Assembly (NCBI RefSeq): GCF_039134705.1
Contig: NZ_CP146256.1
Coordinates: 3,286,001 to 3,350,000 of the forward strand
Direction: 5' to 3'
Length of the DNA: 64,000 bases
Source: Kineothrix sp. IPX-CK
GTDB taxonomy: Bacteria; Bacillota; Clostridia; Lachnospirales; Lachnospiraceae
Shown here: piece by piece, positions 33,340-43,125 of the stretch
Numbering within the stretch: position 1 is the stretch's first letter
How the letters are laid out: each line of letters begins with the position of its first letter
Program-made: the position numbers and the translations under genes
Notes under the pieces: generated by a model
Told to the model about the DNA's origin: nothing
Databases searched by the model: none
The model's input: the letters and a program-made list of their open reading frames with translations, nothing else

Positions 33340-34347
33340 ATGACACAAAATTCAAAAATAACAATAGAAGAGATTGCACAGAAAGCCAATGTTTCCATCG
33401 CAACCGTCTCAAGAATTCTGAACAATAAAGATACTGTAAAACCAGCTACCAGAGAAAAAGTAATTTCCATAATGGAAGAACTGCAGTTTAAGCCCAAAGC
33501 TCCATCCAGTCTTAATAATTCAAAAAGCAGGGTTATTCTCATGTGTGTTCCTGATTTTAACAACCCTTTTAATTCACTTGTCATTGACGGCGTGCAAAAA
33601 GCAGCTCATGATAACGGCTATGATGTACTGCTGCTGCAATCTAAGGATTATTATACCGAAAGCGATGATTATTTAAACATTCTAAAAAATAACTCTTTGG
33701 CGGGTATGCTCATTTTGTCTTCCGCTCCCAATAACAAATTATTGGAGGAGCTGAGTTTCCGCTGTCCTGTGGTAATGTGTTCGGAATATTCCGAAACTTA
33801 CGGCGTGTCTTATGTGAGCATCGATGACGTGGCCGCCGCACAGAAAGCAGTAAACTATTTAATTTCCATAGGATGCAAAAAAATCGGATTTTTAAATTGT
33901 AATATGAAATTTAAATACGCGAGACATCGCGAGAAGGGTTACCGGCTTGCCTTAGAAAATGCCGGTCTGGAAATGAATCCCGAATGGACTGCCCATATTT
34001 CTTCTATTAACTTCAATTCTGCGCTCTCACATGCAAGACATATTTTAAGCCTTCAAAGCAGACCGGATGCATTGTTCTGTACATCCGACTATTTCGCAGT
34101 CAGCGCGATCCGTGCTGCCAACGAGCTGGGTATAAAGGTACCGGAAGAATTGTCTATTATCGGTTTCGACAACATCGACTTGTCCCTGATGTGCAATCCG
34201 CCCTTAACGACCATCGAACAGCCATGTTTTGATATCGGATTTCAGGCCTGTGAACTCCTTATCGAAAAAATACTGAACCCCAATACACCGGATAAGCAAG
34301 TAATACTGCATACAGAACTGGTTGTACGGAATTCTACAAAGCTATAA
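33340..34347 (+). CDS. LacI-family repressor
   Basis: This 335-residue repressor has an N-terminal helix-turn-helix (ITIEEIAQKANVSIATVSRILNNKDTVKPATREKV in two pieces) and hinge, followed by a type 1 binding-protein-like sensor domain (VPDFNNPFNSLVIDGVQKAA, then IGFDNIDLSLMCNPPLTTIEQP). It is divergent from the sugar importer operon and has matching half-sites in the shared region, so it probably controls that operon and releases on binding its sugar. Confidence 0.92.
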   Translation: MTQNSKITIEEIAQKANVSIATVSRILNNKDTVKPATREKVISIMEELQFKPKAPSSLNNSKSRVILMCVPDFNNPFNSLVIDGVQKAAHDNGYDVLLLQSKDYYTESDDYLNILKNNSLAGMLILSSAPNNKLLEELSFRCPVVMCSEYSETYGVSYVSIDDVAAAQKAVNYLISIGCKKIGFLNCNMKFKYARHREKGYRLALENAGLEMNPEWTAHISSINFNSALSHARHILSLQSRPDALFCTSDYFAVSAIRAANELGIKVPEELSIIGFDNIDLSLMCNPPLTTIEQPCFDIGFQACELLIEKILNPNTPDKQVILHTELVVRNSTKL

Positions 34348-34370
34348 AGATGACACCGGTTTATTCCCCT

Positions 34371-34417
34371 GCCTTCACGGCCCGCATTTCTCCGCAACTG
34401 TGAAGGCTTTGTTGTTT
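34371..34417 (+). terminator. Terminator after lacI-family gene
   Basis: GCCTTCAC (34371-34378) pairs with GTGAAGGC (34400-34407) and is followed by TTTGTTGTTT. It lies between convergent genes. Confidence 0.75.
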
Positions 34418-34431
34418 AGTGATTCCTGTTC

Positions 34432-35763
34432 TTATAACGTATATTTTGATATTTCATCTCTCATCAATTTCACAGCCTTTGCCAAATCCCCATCCTCGCA
34501 GTTACATATACACAGGCGTATTCCCTCCGAAACGGTAAATCCGTCCAAATAACAATCTTTTATACTGTTTACCCGAACATTACATTCAGCCAGGCTGCTT
34601 ACTACTTTCTCCGCCAAGCCCTTTTCCATTTCAATAAAGGCATATATACCAGTGGATGGAATATGATATTTGACATCACTTGAAAAAAAGAGTCCGCACA
34701 CTTCTCTTAAGGCTTCCATCTTATTTTTATAGAACTTCTTCGTTCTTAACACATGAGATCTATACATACGGCTTTTCAAATATATTTCCAAGGCCCCCTG
34801 GGTCAGGACCGGAGTATTTATATCCATGCTTTGCTTGTAATGTATAAATTCCTTTTTCAGCGGTTCCGGTATGATAGTCATACCAAGGCGCAATCCAGGC
34901 AGTAATGTCTTGGAAAAGCTGCGGATATAAATAACCCGCTCCTTCCCGCCCATGGCATAGAGGGAATCCACCTTTTCCTCCAGCTCTAAATCTGCCAGAT
35001 AATCGTCCTCCACAATATATACCTCATATCGGTTGGCCAGCCTTATAATTTCCCGTTTTTGTTTCTCATGATAGCTGAACCCCGTGGGGTTTTGGAATCT
35101 CGGCATGGTATAGAAGAACTTAATATCACCCGTTTTAAAAAGCGCTTCCAATTCCTTTAAATCAATCCCCTCTTTTCCCCTTCTTATCCCTATGACAGGT
35201 ATCTTATTGCAGCTTAATGCCTGAAGCATGACCGCATAAGTCGGCTGCTCCACAATGACTTTTGTACCGCCACCGGGAAACGGCATGGCTGCCAGAATAT
35301 ATAAAGCCTGCTGGGCACCGTTAGTAATAAAAATATCCTGCTGCCTTATAAAAATATGAAAATTCATCAGATGCTTAACCAAAACTTCCCTTAATTCCTC
35401 CATTCCCTGGGGCGGAGCATATTCCATAAGCTTATTTTGATAGATAGAAATTGATTTCTCCATACAGTGATAAAAGTCCTTATAAGGGTTAATCGAATCC
35501 GGAGGCCTTACAGTAATCAGATCGATCTCATCCCCGGCTTTTGAAAGCCTGCCCATGGATTTCACCACGTAAAAACCGCTTTTGGGTGCTGCGTATATCA
35601 AATGCTCCTCTTCTAAAAGCCTGTAAGCTTTTACAACAGTATCTGAATTATACCCCGATGCCCTGGCATAGGATTGAATGGATGGCAGCTTTTCGCCCGG
35701 CTTTAAGTCGCCCTTATATATTCTGTCTTTGATGGAATCGGCTATTTGGTTATATTTGTACAT
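34432..35763 (-). CDS. MocR-type regulator (GntR winged helix fused to PLP aminotransferase fold)
   Basis: This 443-residue fusion has a GntR winged helix at residues 1-70 (YKYNQIADSIKDRIYKGDL, LPSIQSYARASGYNSDTVV). A class I aminotransferase-like domain follows, with the PLP lysine in IRSFSKTLLPGLRLGM and the PLP-contact stretch PRFQNPTGFSYH. The ATG at 35763 follows GAAAGGAGG; the longer open frame toward the divergent gene is not used. MocR proteins sense PLP with an amine ligand and usually activate the divergent gene, here a PLP-dependent decarboxylase. Confidence 0.92.
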   Translation of the reverse strand: MYKYNQIADSIKDRIYKGDLKPGEKLPSIQSYARASGYNSDTVVKAYRLLEEEHLIYAAPKSGFYVVKSMGRLSKAGDEIDLITVRPPDSINPYKDFYHCMEKSISIYQNKLMEYAPPQGMEELREVLVKHLMNFHIFIRQQDIFITNGAQQALYILAAMPFPGGGTKVIVEQPTYAVMLQALSCNKIPVIGIRRGKEGIDLKELEALFKTGDIKFFYTMPRFQNPTGFSYHEKQKREIIRLANRYEVYIVEDDYLADLELEEKVDSLYAMGGKERVIYIRSFSKTLLPGLRLGMTIIPEPLKKEFIHYKQSMDINTPVLTQGALEIYLKSRMYRSHVLRTKKFYKNKMEALREVCGLFFSSDVKYHIPSTGIYAFIEMEKGLAEKVVSSLAECNVRVNSIKDCYLDGFTVSEGIRLCICNCEDGDLAKAVKLMRDEISKYTL

Positions 35764-35785
35764 GCCTCTCCCTCCTTTCACACGA

Positions 35786-35805
35786 TATCTATACCGGTAC
35801 AGATA
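35786..35805. promoter_or_regulatory. Palindromic operator candidate between MocR gene and decarboxylase
   Basis: TATCTATACCGGTACAGATA is a 20-bp dyad with one mismatched pair, 22 bases before the regulator's ATG and 79 bases before the decarboxylase ATG. A TATAAT at 35851-35856 could be the -10 of the decarboxylase gene; no good -35 is seen, as expected for an activated promoter. Confidence 0.6.
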
Positions 35806-35884
35806 CCTTTTTCGATTCTTGTTTTTCCCGTCCGGTCCGCATAAGATTACTATAATCATACCACAGAGCAAAGAAGGAGAATAT

Positions 35885-37144
35885 ATGACCATGAAAACTT
35901 TTCCGTTGGATTTCAAAGATTTAAAGAACCTTATCTGCGAGTATCCCACCCCATTTTATCTCTATGACGAGAAGGCGATCCGGCAGAATATACGCCGTTT
36001 ATTTAAAGCTTTTTCCTGGAATGCAGGCTTCCGGGAATACTTCGCCGTGAAATCCACACCCAATCCATTTCTGATGCAAATATTCAAGGAAGAGGGCTGC
36101 GGCGTAGACTGTTCTTCCGAAACAGAATTGATCTTGGCCGATTCCTGCTTCTTTCGCAAAGAAGAAATCATGTTTACCTCTAACGTGACTTCTGCCGCAG
36201 AATTTAAAAAAGCGAATAGCCTGAATGCAATTATCAATCTGGACGATTTTTCTCATATCGATTATTTGCAAAAGCATACGGATATTCCGAAGCTTATCTG
36301 CTTTCGATTAAATCCCGGCGGGACTATCCAATACGAAGGCAAAACAATACTGAATTACAATGACCACAAGTTCGGGTTTACAAAGGAACAGTTTATAGAA
36401 GGTGTTACTTATTTAAAAAAGAGAGGAATCAGACGCTTCGGCTTACACAACCAGTTCGGGTGCCACAGAACTGAAACGGATTATTTCGAAGAAAATGCCC
36501 GCTCATTATTTGAAGAGGTTGTCGATATCTGTCATAAAACCGGTATAAAGTTTGAATTCATTAATCTGGCAGGAGGCTTGGGAATCCCCTATAAGGACGA
36601 TGCTGACGGTGCGGATATTGAAGCAGTGAGTCATGCCATCCAAAAAGCCTATAAGGATATTTTGGAACCGGCGGGCCTGGCACCGCTTCCCTTATATATC
36701 GAATTCGGTATTTTCATGACCGGCCCTTATGGTTATTTTGTATCTTCAGTCCTCCATATCAAGAAAAACTACAGGACATTCCTGGGTCTGGATGCTTCCA
36801 CCAACAGCTTTATGAGCCCTTCCAGATATACCGATTATCATCATATAACCGTTGCCGGCAAGGAAGAGAAGGCATACGATCATACTTATGATATTACCGG
36901 AGCTTTATGTGAAAACAGGGACCGTTTCGCGGCGAACAGGCGACTCCCATGCATAGAAGCCGGCGATATCCTGATATTTCATGATGCAGGAGCCTATACC
37001 TATTCTCATGCCAATAATTTTAACGGAAGGTTACGGCCTGCAGAACTGCTGCTCCGCCAGGATGGCTCCGTACGTCAGATACGACGGCCGGAATCGCCTG
37101 CCGATTACTTTTCGACCTTGGATTTCCCGATAAAATATGAGTAG
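35885..37144 (+). CDS. PLP-dependent decarboxylase of the diaminopimelate/ornithine decarboxylase fold, atypical motifs
   Basis: This 419-residue protein has an alanine-racemase-like N-terminal barrel and a C-terminal beta domain. FAVKSTPNP carries the PLP lysine (about residue 50), GLHNQFGCHRTE replaces the HxHIGS motif, and NLAGGLGIPY is the phosphate-binding loop. GALCENRD keeps the Cys and Asp of the second-subunit active site. The usual EPGR motif reads IEFGIFMTGPYG, so the arginine that holds the substrate's distal group is absent. AAGAAGGAG precedes the ATG. It is divergent from MocR, which probably activates it. The substrate is likely a non-standard diamino or other amino acid. Confidence 0.85.
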   Translation: MTMKTFPLDFKDLKNLICEYPTPFYLYDEKAIRQNIRRLFKAFSWNAGFREYFAVKSTPNPFLMQIFKEEGCGVDCSSETELILADSCFFRKEEIMFTSNVTSAAEFKKANSLNAIINLDDFSHIDYLQKHTDIPKLICFRLNPGGTIQYEGKTILNYNDHKFGFTKEQFIEGVTYLKKRGIRRFGLHNQFGCHRTETDYFEENARSLFEEVVDICHKTGIKFEFINLAGGLGIPYKDDADGADIEAVSHAIQKAYKDILEPAGLAPLPLYIEFGIFMTGPYGYFVSSVLHIKKNYRTFLGLDASTNSFMSPSRYTDYHHITVAGKEEKAYDHTYDITGALCENRDRFAANRRLPCIEAGDILIFHDAGAYTYSHANNFNGRLRPAELLLRQDGSVRQIRRPESPADYFSTLDFPIKYE

Positions 37145-37344
37145 CAGCCCCCTGCCGCTCTTTCATTTATCCTGCAACTGTTTTAGCATTTTCATGTCGG
37201 AAATAATATATCCTTTCAAACGGCTTCGTAATGCTCCACATGTTTTTGCGTCGCACGCACTGTGTCATCCGGCTATGTAAAAACTACCATCGGCGGAACT
37301 GCAATTCTGTTTTTTACGGTAAATGCTTGGAATTGTTCCCTCAG

Positions 37345-38646
37345 TCAATGATAAAAAATCTCATTCAATGGCCGTCCGTCACAGTCATGAAAATCAATTC
37401 CCAGAATACTTGCCATAGTCGGCGCTATATCCACCATCCGGATTTCTCCCAGGGAATATCCATTTTTTATGCAGTCTCCCGATATTACTATATTACATCG
37501 ATAGCCCGCTTTATCGGGTGAATACCCGTGGGTTGCATACTTTATTCCCTGTTCTTCCAGATCGGTGACAACCTCACCAGCCAGACCGTCTTCGAAGCAA
37601 TAGCCGGTCTTGGCTTCCAGCATATATGTCACCAAAGAAGCTGCATGGAAACCATCCAGTTCTTTCCTGTCATATAGCCGCTCTATTCCATAGCATCCAT
37701 CCGTTATGGCCTTATTGAGAATATCCAGGGTGAGATGTTCTGCCTCATCATCATTTTCCCTTAAATGCAGATAAGCCGCTCCGCCGGCACTCTGTATATA
37801 AGCTCTCCATTTCATCTCACCATCTTCTTCGTAAATAAGTCCTTTTTCCCTCAATAGCTGATTGAGCCTTACCTTGTATCTGACATTGATCTGCCCATGA
37901 TCACCTAAGACCAGAAAAACCGTATCCTCTTTAATGCCTGCCTTCTCAACCGCATCCATGATATCGCCCAGTCTTTTGTCCATACGGATAAGCACCTTCT
38001 CAATTTCCGGACTATCCGTTCCATGTTCATGTTTCGCGTCGTCCAGGTCGATCAAGTGTATCAGAAGAAGATCAGGCTTTTTTCTTTTAATGGTATCCAC
38101 AGCACACATCGTTGTAAAATCATCCAGAAAGGGTTGTTCTATTCCTCTTCTAAGTGCTCCGTATTTTTTCTCCATTCTTATACTAAAAAAAGGGCTGCCG
38201 TTCTTTAAAATTTTAAAAGCCTGATTTTCTTTTTTGATCGCTCTTATCTCCGGTATATTATAGCGGATGGACGCCTTTCCTGTTACCGGCCACAGAATTC
38301 CTGCCGATTTCATCCGGCTCCCTTTCAACGCATCATAAATAGCAGGTACCTTGACATCCTTCTTAAACCAAAACCAGCGCTGCTCCTTTTCCGCCACAAA
38401 TGGCTGGAAAGGATTATTGTGATATATCCCATGCCTGTCAGGATAGACACCTGTTACCATCGTGGTATGTACAACATAAGTGAGCGTCGGATAGACGCTC
38501 CTTAATTTTGTGCTGTATGCTCCATTTTGTATTAATTTAGAAAGATTGGGAAGTCTGCTTGCCTTCTCCCAGTTATCTTCCGAAAATGCATCATAGGAGA
38601 TAACTACCAAATATTTTGCTTTTCCTGTATCCATCTTCTTTTTCAC
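37345..38646 (-). CDS. Alkaline phosphatase superfamily phosphodiesterase (nucleotide pyrophosphatase-like)
   Basis: This soluble 433-residue enzyme has the Thr nucleophile and metal-site motifs of the NPP branch: VISYDAFSED, YPTLTYVVHTTMVTG, HGIYHNNPF, LIDLDDAKHEHG, VLGDHGQ and ATHGYSP. There is no signal peptide, which is unusual for NPP enzymes. It begins at a GTG that overlaps the stop of the MFS gene by four bases, so the pair is co-translated. The carrier may import the substrate that this enzyme cleaves. Confidence 0.9.
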   Translation of the reverse strand: MKKKMDTGKAKYLVVISYDAFSEDNWEKASRLPNLSKLIQNGAYSTKLRSVYPTLTYVVHTTMVTGVYPDRHGIYHNNPFQPFVAEKEQRWFWFKKDVKVPAIYDALKGSRMKSAGILWPVTGKASIRYNIPEIRAIKKENQAFKILKNGSPFFSIRMEKKYGALRRGIEQPFLDDFTTMCAVDTIKRKKPDLLLIHLIDLDDAKHEHGTDSPEIEKVLIRMDKRLGDIMDAVEKAGIKEDTVFLVLGDHGQINVRYKVRLNQLLREKGLIYEEDGEMKWRAYIQSAGGAAYLHLRENDDEAEHLTLDILNKAITDGCYGIERLYDRKELDGFHAASLVTYMLEAKTGYCFEDGLAGEVVTDLEEQGIKYATHGYSPDKAGYRCNIVISGDCIKNGYSLGEIRMVDIAPTMASILGIDFHDCDGRPLNEIFYH

Positions 38647-39893
38647 TCCATAATTTCAGAACTGTACTTTTGTTCCTTAGGCAAAGTAATGAAAATAACG
38701 AATCCTATAATAAACAGCGGAATAATTCCAAATATGCTCAATCTCGCGTTACCGGTGATCGTTGTTGTCAAAGACATTATGACCGGACCGATGATGGCCG
38801 AAAATTTACCGAAGATATTGTAAAATCCAAAAAACTCATTCGACTTTTTCTTGGGAATAATCTTCGCATAATATGACCTGCTGAGTGCCTGAATTCCTCC
38901 CTGCGCAGAGCCGATCATAGCGCCCAGAATGAAAATATGCCATAAGGAGGATATAAAATATGCCGCTACACAGGCAATGATATACGTGATGATACCGACA
39001 ATGATCATCGTTCTGGCTGAAAACCTTTTTGCCAGATTACCGTAGAGGATCGCACAGGGAAATGCGATAACCTGTATGATCAGCAGTATCCCGAGCAAAG
39101 TGAAAGTGTCAAGCGTTCCCTCTCCTAAAATGGAAGTAGCATAGGGTACCACCATTTTGATGATCGTATCCACACCATCAATGTAGAAAAAATATGCCAT
39201 AAGGAAGATGAATACCGTTTTATGCTGTCTTATGTTTTTAAACGTATCGGCCAGACGTATAAAGCTGTTGATCACCGGCTTAGGCTCCGGTTCAATATAA
39301 TGTCTCTGTTTCACATCTTTTAGCATAGGTATGGTCAGGAGCCCCCACCAAAGAGCAGTAATAATAAACCCGATCTGATATCCGATCGCTTTATCCATTC
39401 CCATAAAGAATATCAGTGCCAGACTGATACCAAAAGGAATGATACTCGAGATATATCCGAAAGCAAAACCGAAAGAAGAAACCTTATCCATTCTTTCATT
39501 ACTCGCGACATCTACCAAAAATGCGTCATAGAAAATATTAGCACCTGCAAAACCGATGGCCGACAAGATAAAAAAGAGAATCAACAGCTGCCATTGTCCC
39601 CCGGAAGGAGAAAAAAATGCAAGCCCGGCTGTAGCAAACACACCCAGAAACGTAAAAAATGTAAAAAAACGTTTCTTCTTATCCTTGTAATCTGCAATCG
39701 TACCTAAAATGGGACTAAGAATTGCTATCAGAATACTTGCAAATGAATTAAAATACCCAAGATCCATACTGCTTTTGACATTTTCAAACATACCGAATAT
39801 AATTGGCAGCAACGCAGTTGTAACCGCCATGGAATATGCTGAATTGCCGCAATCAACCAATATCCATGCTCTTTCTTCCTTACTTAATTTCAT
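38643..39893 (-). CDS. MFS transporter (UMF1/Atg22-like)
   Basis: This 416-residue carrier has about 12 membrane segments. The start EERAWILVDCGNSAYSMAVTTALLPIIFG and the loop SPILGTIADYKDKKKRFFTFF are characteristic of the UMF1 branch of the major facilitator family. GGAGAG precedes the ATG. It is co-transcribed with the phosphodiesterase gene. The substrate is not predictable. Confidence 0.88.
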   Translation of the reverse strand: MKLSKEERAWILVDCGNSAYSMAVTTALLPIIFGMFENVKSSMDLGYFNSFASILIAILSPILGTIADYKDKKKRFFTFFTFLGVFATAGLAFFSPSGGQWQLLILFFILSAIGFAGANIFYDAFLVDVASNERMDKVSSFGFAFGYISSIIPFGISLALIFFMGMDKAIGYQIGFIITALWWGLLTIPMLKDVKQRHYIEPEPKPVINSFIRLADTFKNIRQHKTVFIFLMAYFFYIDGVDTIIKMVVPYATSILGEGTLDTFTLLGILLIIQVIAFPCAILYGNLAKRFSARTMIIVGIITYIIACVAAYFISSLWHIFILGAMIGSAQGGIQALSRSYYAKIIPKKKSNEFFGFYNIFGKFSAIIGPVIMSLTTTITGNARLSIFGIIPLFIIGFVIFITLPKEQKYSSEIME

Positions 39894-39997
39894 GAATCAA
39901 CTCTCCTTTTACTGTTTTAACATATATTGCTAAGAAATCCGCCCAGGCGCCCTTATTGCAAAGCGAAAGGAAACGTCCGATTATTACTGTTAAAACA

Positions 39998-40055
39998 ATA
40001 ATATCATATTTTTAAAGAGCAAAAGTATAAAGGATGTAAAAGGAATGTAAAAATA
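39998..40055 (-). repeat. Direct repeat A with MFS operon promoter
   Basis: The segment matches 52821-52879 in the same orientation with about three quarters identity. On the minus strand it contains TTTACA (40051-40046), a 16-bp spacer and TATACT (40029-40024), a fair promoter for the MFS gene. Just downstream, TGTTAAAACA (39988-39997) and TGTTTTAACA (39913-39922) are inverted repeats. Nothing else is seen in 39894-40142. Confidence 0.55.
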
Positions 40056-40142
40056 TCACGAAAGGCACCATAAAGTAAAAAACTTTGGGGAGCAAGGAGC
40101 TTTCTATTGTATATGAAAACATAATAAACTTAGAAGAAAGTG

Positions 40143-41327
40143 CTATTTTAGCAGTGCCTTCATAACAAGTAAATAGCAGTCCGCAACTTTTTCAATCTGC
40201 TCTATTTCAGCATATTCATTGATGGTATGTGCCAGATTCTCTCTGGAAGGTCCCAAGCCGATTGTTTTTATTCCTGCTTCTCCCGCATAATGGCTTCCGT
40301 TGGTACAAAAGTTATATTGTGTAACCTTTGGCTGATAACCGTTTTCTTCCATTTCCTTTTTAATGTCCTGAATATATTGTTCCGTCTCTTCAAATAGCCA
40401 GCCGGGAAAAAAGCGCTCTCCTTCAATCCATTCTCCGGTATAGCATTTTTCTTTCCCCGCCGCATAAGATATTTTTATTTTCATGCCTTCATTTTCCTTG
40501 ATAAGTGCTTCAAAAAGTTTCTCAATAGGCTCCAGTACGCTTTCCCTGGTTTCTCCTACCAGCAGCCTTCTGTCATAGGTGGCTCTGCAATAATCAGGTA
40601 CAACGGATGCCCCCGGATAAGGGCTGGATTTGATATCAGTCAGTTCCAAGATCCCCTTACCCAGCACAGGATGTTCCGTAGGCTTTAAGGTACGAATAGC
40701 CTCCACTACCTTTGTCATCTGATATACCGCATTATTACCTTTATCCGGATTTGCTGAGTGAGCTGGCTCCCCAAATGTCTCTACAACGATTTCCGCCCGC
40801 CCTCTTTGTCCGATTTTTAAGTTCAACTCAGATGCTTCACCGATAATCACATAGTCCGGTTTGACATAGGCACTGATTTCTCTTGCCGCCACTCCCTCAA
40901 AGCATTCCTCATGCACAACTCCTGCCACATAAATGTCTCCGGCAAAATCTTTATCACAGTCTTTGGCAAATTGAGCACCTGCAAAAATCATGGCAGCCAG
41001 GGCGCCTTTCATATCGGTTGCTCCTCTGCCATATAATTTCCCTTCCTTCATTTCTCCCTGAAAGGGATCCACCTTCCATTTTTCGCGCTGTGTTACCGGC
41101 ACCGTATCCATATGACCATCAAATAAAATTCTGGGACCTTTTCTCTTTCCCTTTATATGTCCGATTATGTTGCCGTATTTATCTACGATCATATCATCAT
41201 ATCCGTGCTTTAACATATATTCCTTCACTCTGTCAGATACACCTTTTTCTTCTCCAGAATAGCTTTTTTGCTGAATTAGAGTCCGGCATAATTGCAGTAA
41301 TTCACTATAATCTAATTTTATATCCAT
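40143..41327 (-). CDS. ygeY: M20-family peptidase/deacetylase (YgeY-like)
   Basis: This 394-residue di-zinc hydrolase of the ArgE/DapE/CPG2 group shows the metal motifs LFDGHMDTVPV, GRGATDMKGALAA and VVHEECFEG, the dimerisation lid, and the final ligand in TNGSHYAGEAGIKTIGLGP. The ATG at 41327 follows an AGGAAA site and overlaps the end of the regulator by 23 bases. YgeY stands beside YgeX in enterobacterial purine/amino acid clusters, and the same pair is found here. It probably hydrolyses an N-acyl or N-carbamoyl amino acid. Confidence 0.88.
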   Translation of the reverse strand: MDIKLDYSELLQLCRTLIQQKSYSGEEKGVSDRVKEYMLKHGYDDMIVDKYGNIIGHIKGKRKGPRILFDGHMDTVPVTQREKWKVDPFQGEMKEGKLYGRGATDMKGALAAMIFAGAQFAKDCDKDFAGDIYVAGVVHEECFEGVAAREISAYVKPDYVIIGEASELNLKIGQRGRAEIVVETFGEPAHSANPDKGNNAVYQMTKVVEAIRTLKPTEHPVLGKGILELTDIKSSPYPGASVVPDYCRATYDRRLLVGETRESVLEPIEKLFEALIKENEGMKIKISYAAGKEKCYTGEWIEGERFFPGWLFEETEQYIQDIKKEMEENGYQPKVTQYNFCTNGSHYAGEAGIKTIGLGPSRENLAHTINEYAEIEQIEKVADCYLLVMKALLK

Positions 41328-43101
41328 TTTCCTGTTCTCCATTCCAAGCCGGATTGACACTGCTTATGTTATACGCATCCAATTTTCTGTACAGCGTAGC
41401 TATGCCAATCCCGAGTTTTTGTGCGATTCTTCTTTTTCCTTCCGTAGAATCTCCATAAATCCATAATGCTTTTTGTATTTCCTTTTCTTCCAGCTCCCTA
41501 ATTGTATGCATGTATTTATCTTCCCTGCCTGTGGATATGCTCCACAAATCCAGGATCAGATTACTGCATCCGATATGTCCGTCGTCTTCCATCATACTGA
41601 CCATGAATTCTACTACGTTTTGCAATTCTCTTACATTCCCGGGCCAGTCATATCTGCGAAGCAGCCTCATGACCTCAGGATCCATATAGTTGAATTTTTT
41701 TCCCTGAAGGCGGCAGTAACGGTTAATGAAATACATTACAAATTCCTCAATTTCCTCTTTTCTGTCACGCAAAGGTGCCACATGCAGAGGAATAACATTT
41801 AAACGGTAATACAAATCACTTCGAAACGCCTTTTTTTCCATCATTTCATGTAAGTTTCGATTAGAAGCCGCAATAATTCTAATGTTAACTGAAATGCTTT
41901 GGCTGGATCCTACGCGGGTAATCCTATGTTCCTGCAGAACACGAAGCAGCTTTCCCTGCAAATGGAGCGGTAAATCTCCGATATCATCAAGGAAAACAAT
42001 TCCATTATTAGCGAGTTCGAATTCTCCCATTCTTCCGGCCGGATCTGCACCCGGAAAAGCTCCGGCTACATAGCCGAACAATTCACATTCCATAGTGGCA
42101 TCCGGGATAGAAGCACAGTTAATCACAACAAAAGGTTTATCTGCTCTGTCACTGGACTTCCATATTGATTTTGCAACAATTTCTTTTCCGGTACCGCTTT
42201 CTCCTGTAATCAGAACCGTAGTATTTGCCTTAGCAATTTTTTTGATGCTTTTGGTCAGGTCTCTTGTAATGGCGCTGCTGCCGATAATGCTGTCCTCACT
42301 ATAAGCTCTGGCTTTCTGACTATATTCATACAGTTGATTCTGCAGAACATTGATATCGCTGAACAACAGCATGCTGCTGGCAGCATCGCCGCCGTTTTGC
42401 ATATCGTATAAGGTGCCCATCACCGTATATTTCCGTTCTTTTACTGTCAGCAGATATTCTCTTAAATGATTCATTACATCTCCGGTAGGCTCTATCTGCA
42501 TCTGGTACTCTGTCATATCTTCCTCTTCCAGATGCAGCTGCTCTCTTGCCGCTTTATTGGCCATCAGAATATTATTCTTTTCTCCCATAACCAATACGCT
42601 TTGATTGACCTGATTAACCATTTCACGAAGAATATTGTTAAGCTCCCTGTTGCGCTCTTTTTCTTCCTGCTCCATGGCTTTTGCCGCAATCATATCCGCA
42701 ATCTGTTTTAAGAATTCTAAGTATGTAGTCTGTTTTCTTTTAATATGCGCCTTTTGTTCTTCGTTCAGGCAAGCCAGTCCGATTACACCGATGGCATTAT
42801 CACCTAACAGAATGGGCGCAGAAATCTCATAGGTTTCATAACAGTTACCCCCATTGGGGCAGGCGATGCATAGATGGTGATTCCCCGGATTATCAATGAT
42901 CATCTGTTTTCCGGTTTTCATAACATAATCAAAGACAAAAGCAGTGCTTCCCACAAATGTATTGATTTCATGCTCGAACACCCCTGTGCCGGCTATTCTG
43001 AAAAAATCTGTATCAACAATTACAACATCTGCCTGTACTACCTCCGCCATAATTTTGGCATATTGTATTACTGCATCCTGAATTTTCTTTAAATGTGTCA
43101 T
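41305..43101 (-). CDS. Sigma-54-type transcriptional activator with GAF/PAS sensor (YgeV-like)
   Basis: This 598-residue regulator has a GAF-like sensor (residues ~1-155) with the cysteine-bearing CIACPNGGNCYET, a PAS-like domain (~165-260), an AAA+ domain (~275-505) and a Fis-type helix-turn-helix (RRIAQKLGIGIATLYRKLDAY). The AAA+ core has Walker A GESGTGKE and Walker B GIVFLDDIGDLP. The sigma-54-contact loop reads GAFPGA in place of GAFTGA, a proline for the key threonine. It is placed as in the E. coli ygeVWXY region and probably responds to a cluster metabolite. Confidence 0.9.
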   Translation of the reverse strand: MTHLKKIQDAVIQYAKIMAEVVQADVVIVDTDFFRIAGTGVFEHEINTFVGSTAFVFDYVMKTGKQMIIDNPGNHHLCIACPNGGNCYETYEISAPILLGDNAIGVIGLACLNEEQKAHIKRKQTTYLEFLKQIADMIAAKAMEQEEKERNRELNNILREMVNQVNQSVLVMGEKNNILMANKAAREQLHLEEEDMTEYQMQIEPTGDVMNHLREYLLTVKERKYTVMGTLYDMQNGGDAASSMLLFSDINVLQNQLYEYSQKARAYSEDSIIGSSAITRDLTKSIKKIAKANTTVLITGESGTGKEIVAKSIWKSSDRADKPFVVINCASIPDATMECELFGYVAGAFPGADPAGRMGEFELANNGIVFLDDIGDLPLHLQGKLLRVLQEHRITRVGSSQSISVNIRIIAASNRNLHEMMEKKAFRSDLYYRLNVIPLHVAPLRDRKEEIEEFVMYFINRYCRLQGKKFNYMDPEVMRLLRRYDWPGNVRELQNVVEFMVSMMEDDGHIGCSNLILDLWSISTGREDKYMHTIRELEEKEIQKALWIYGDSTEGKRRIAQKLGIGIATLYRKLDAYNISSVNPAWNGEQENGYKIRL

Positions 43102-43125
43102 GTTAATCCCTGCCTTTTTCTTTTT

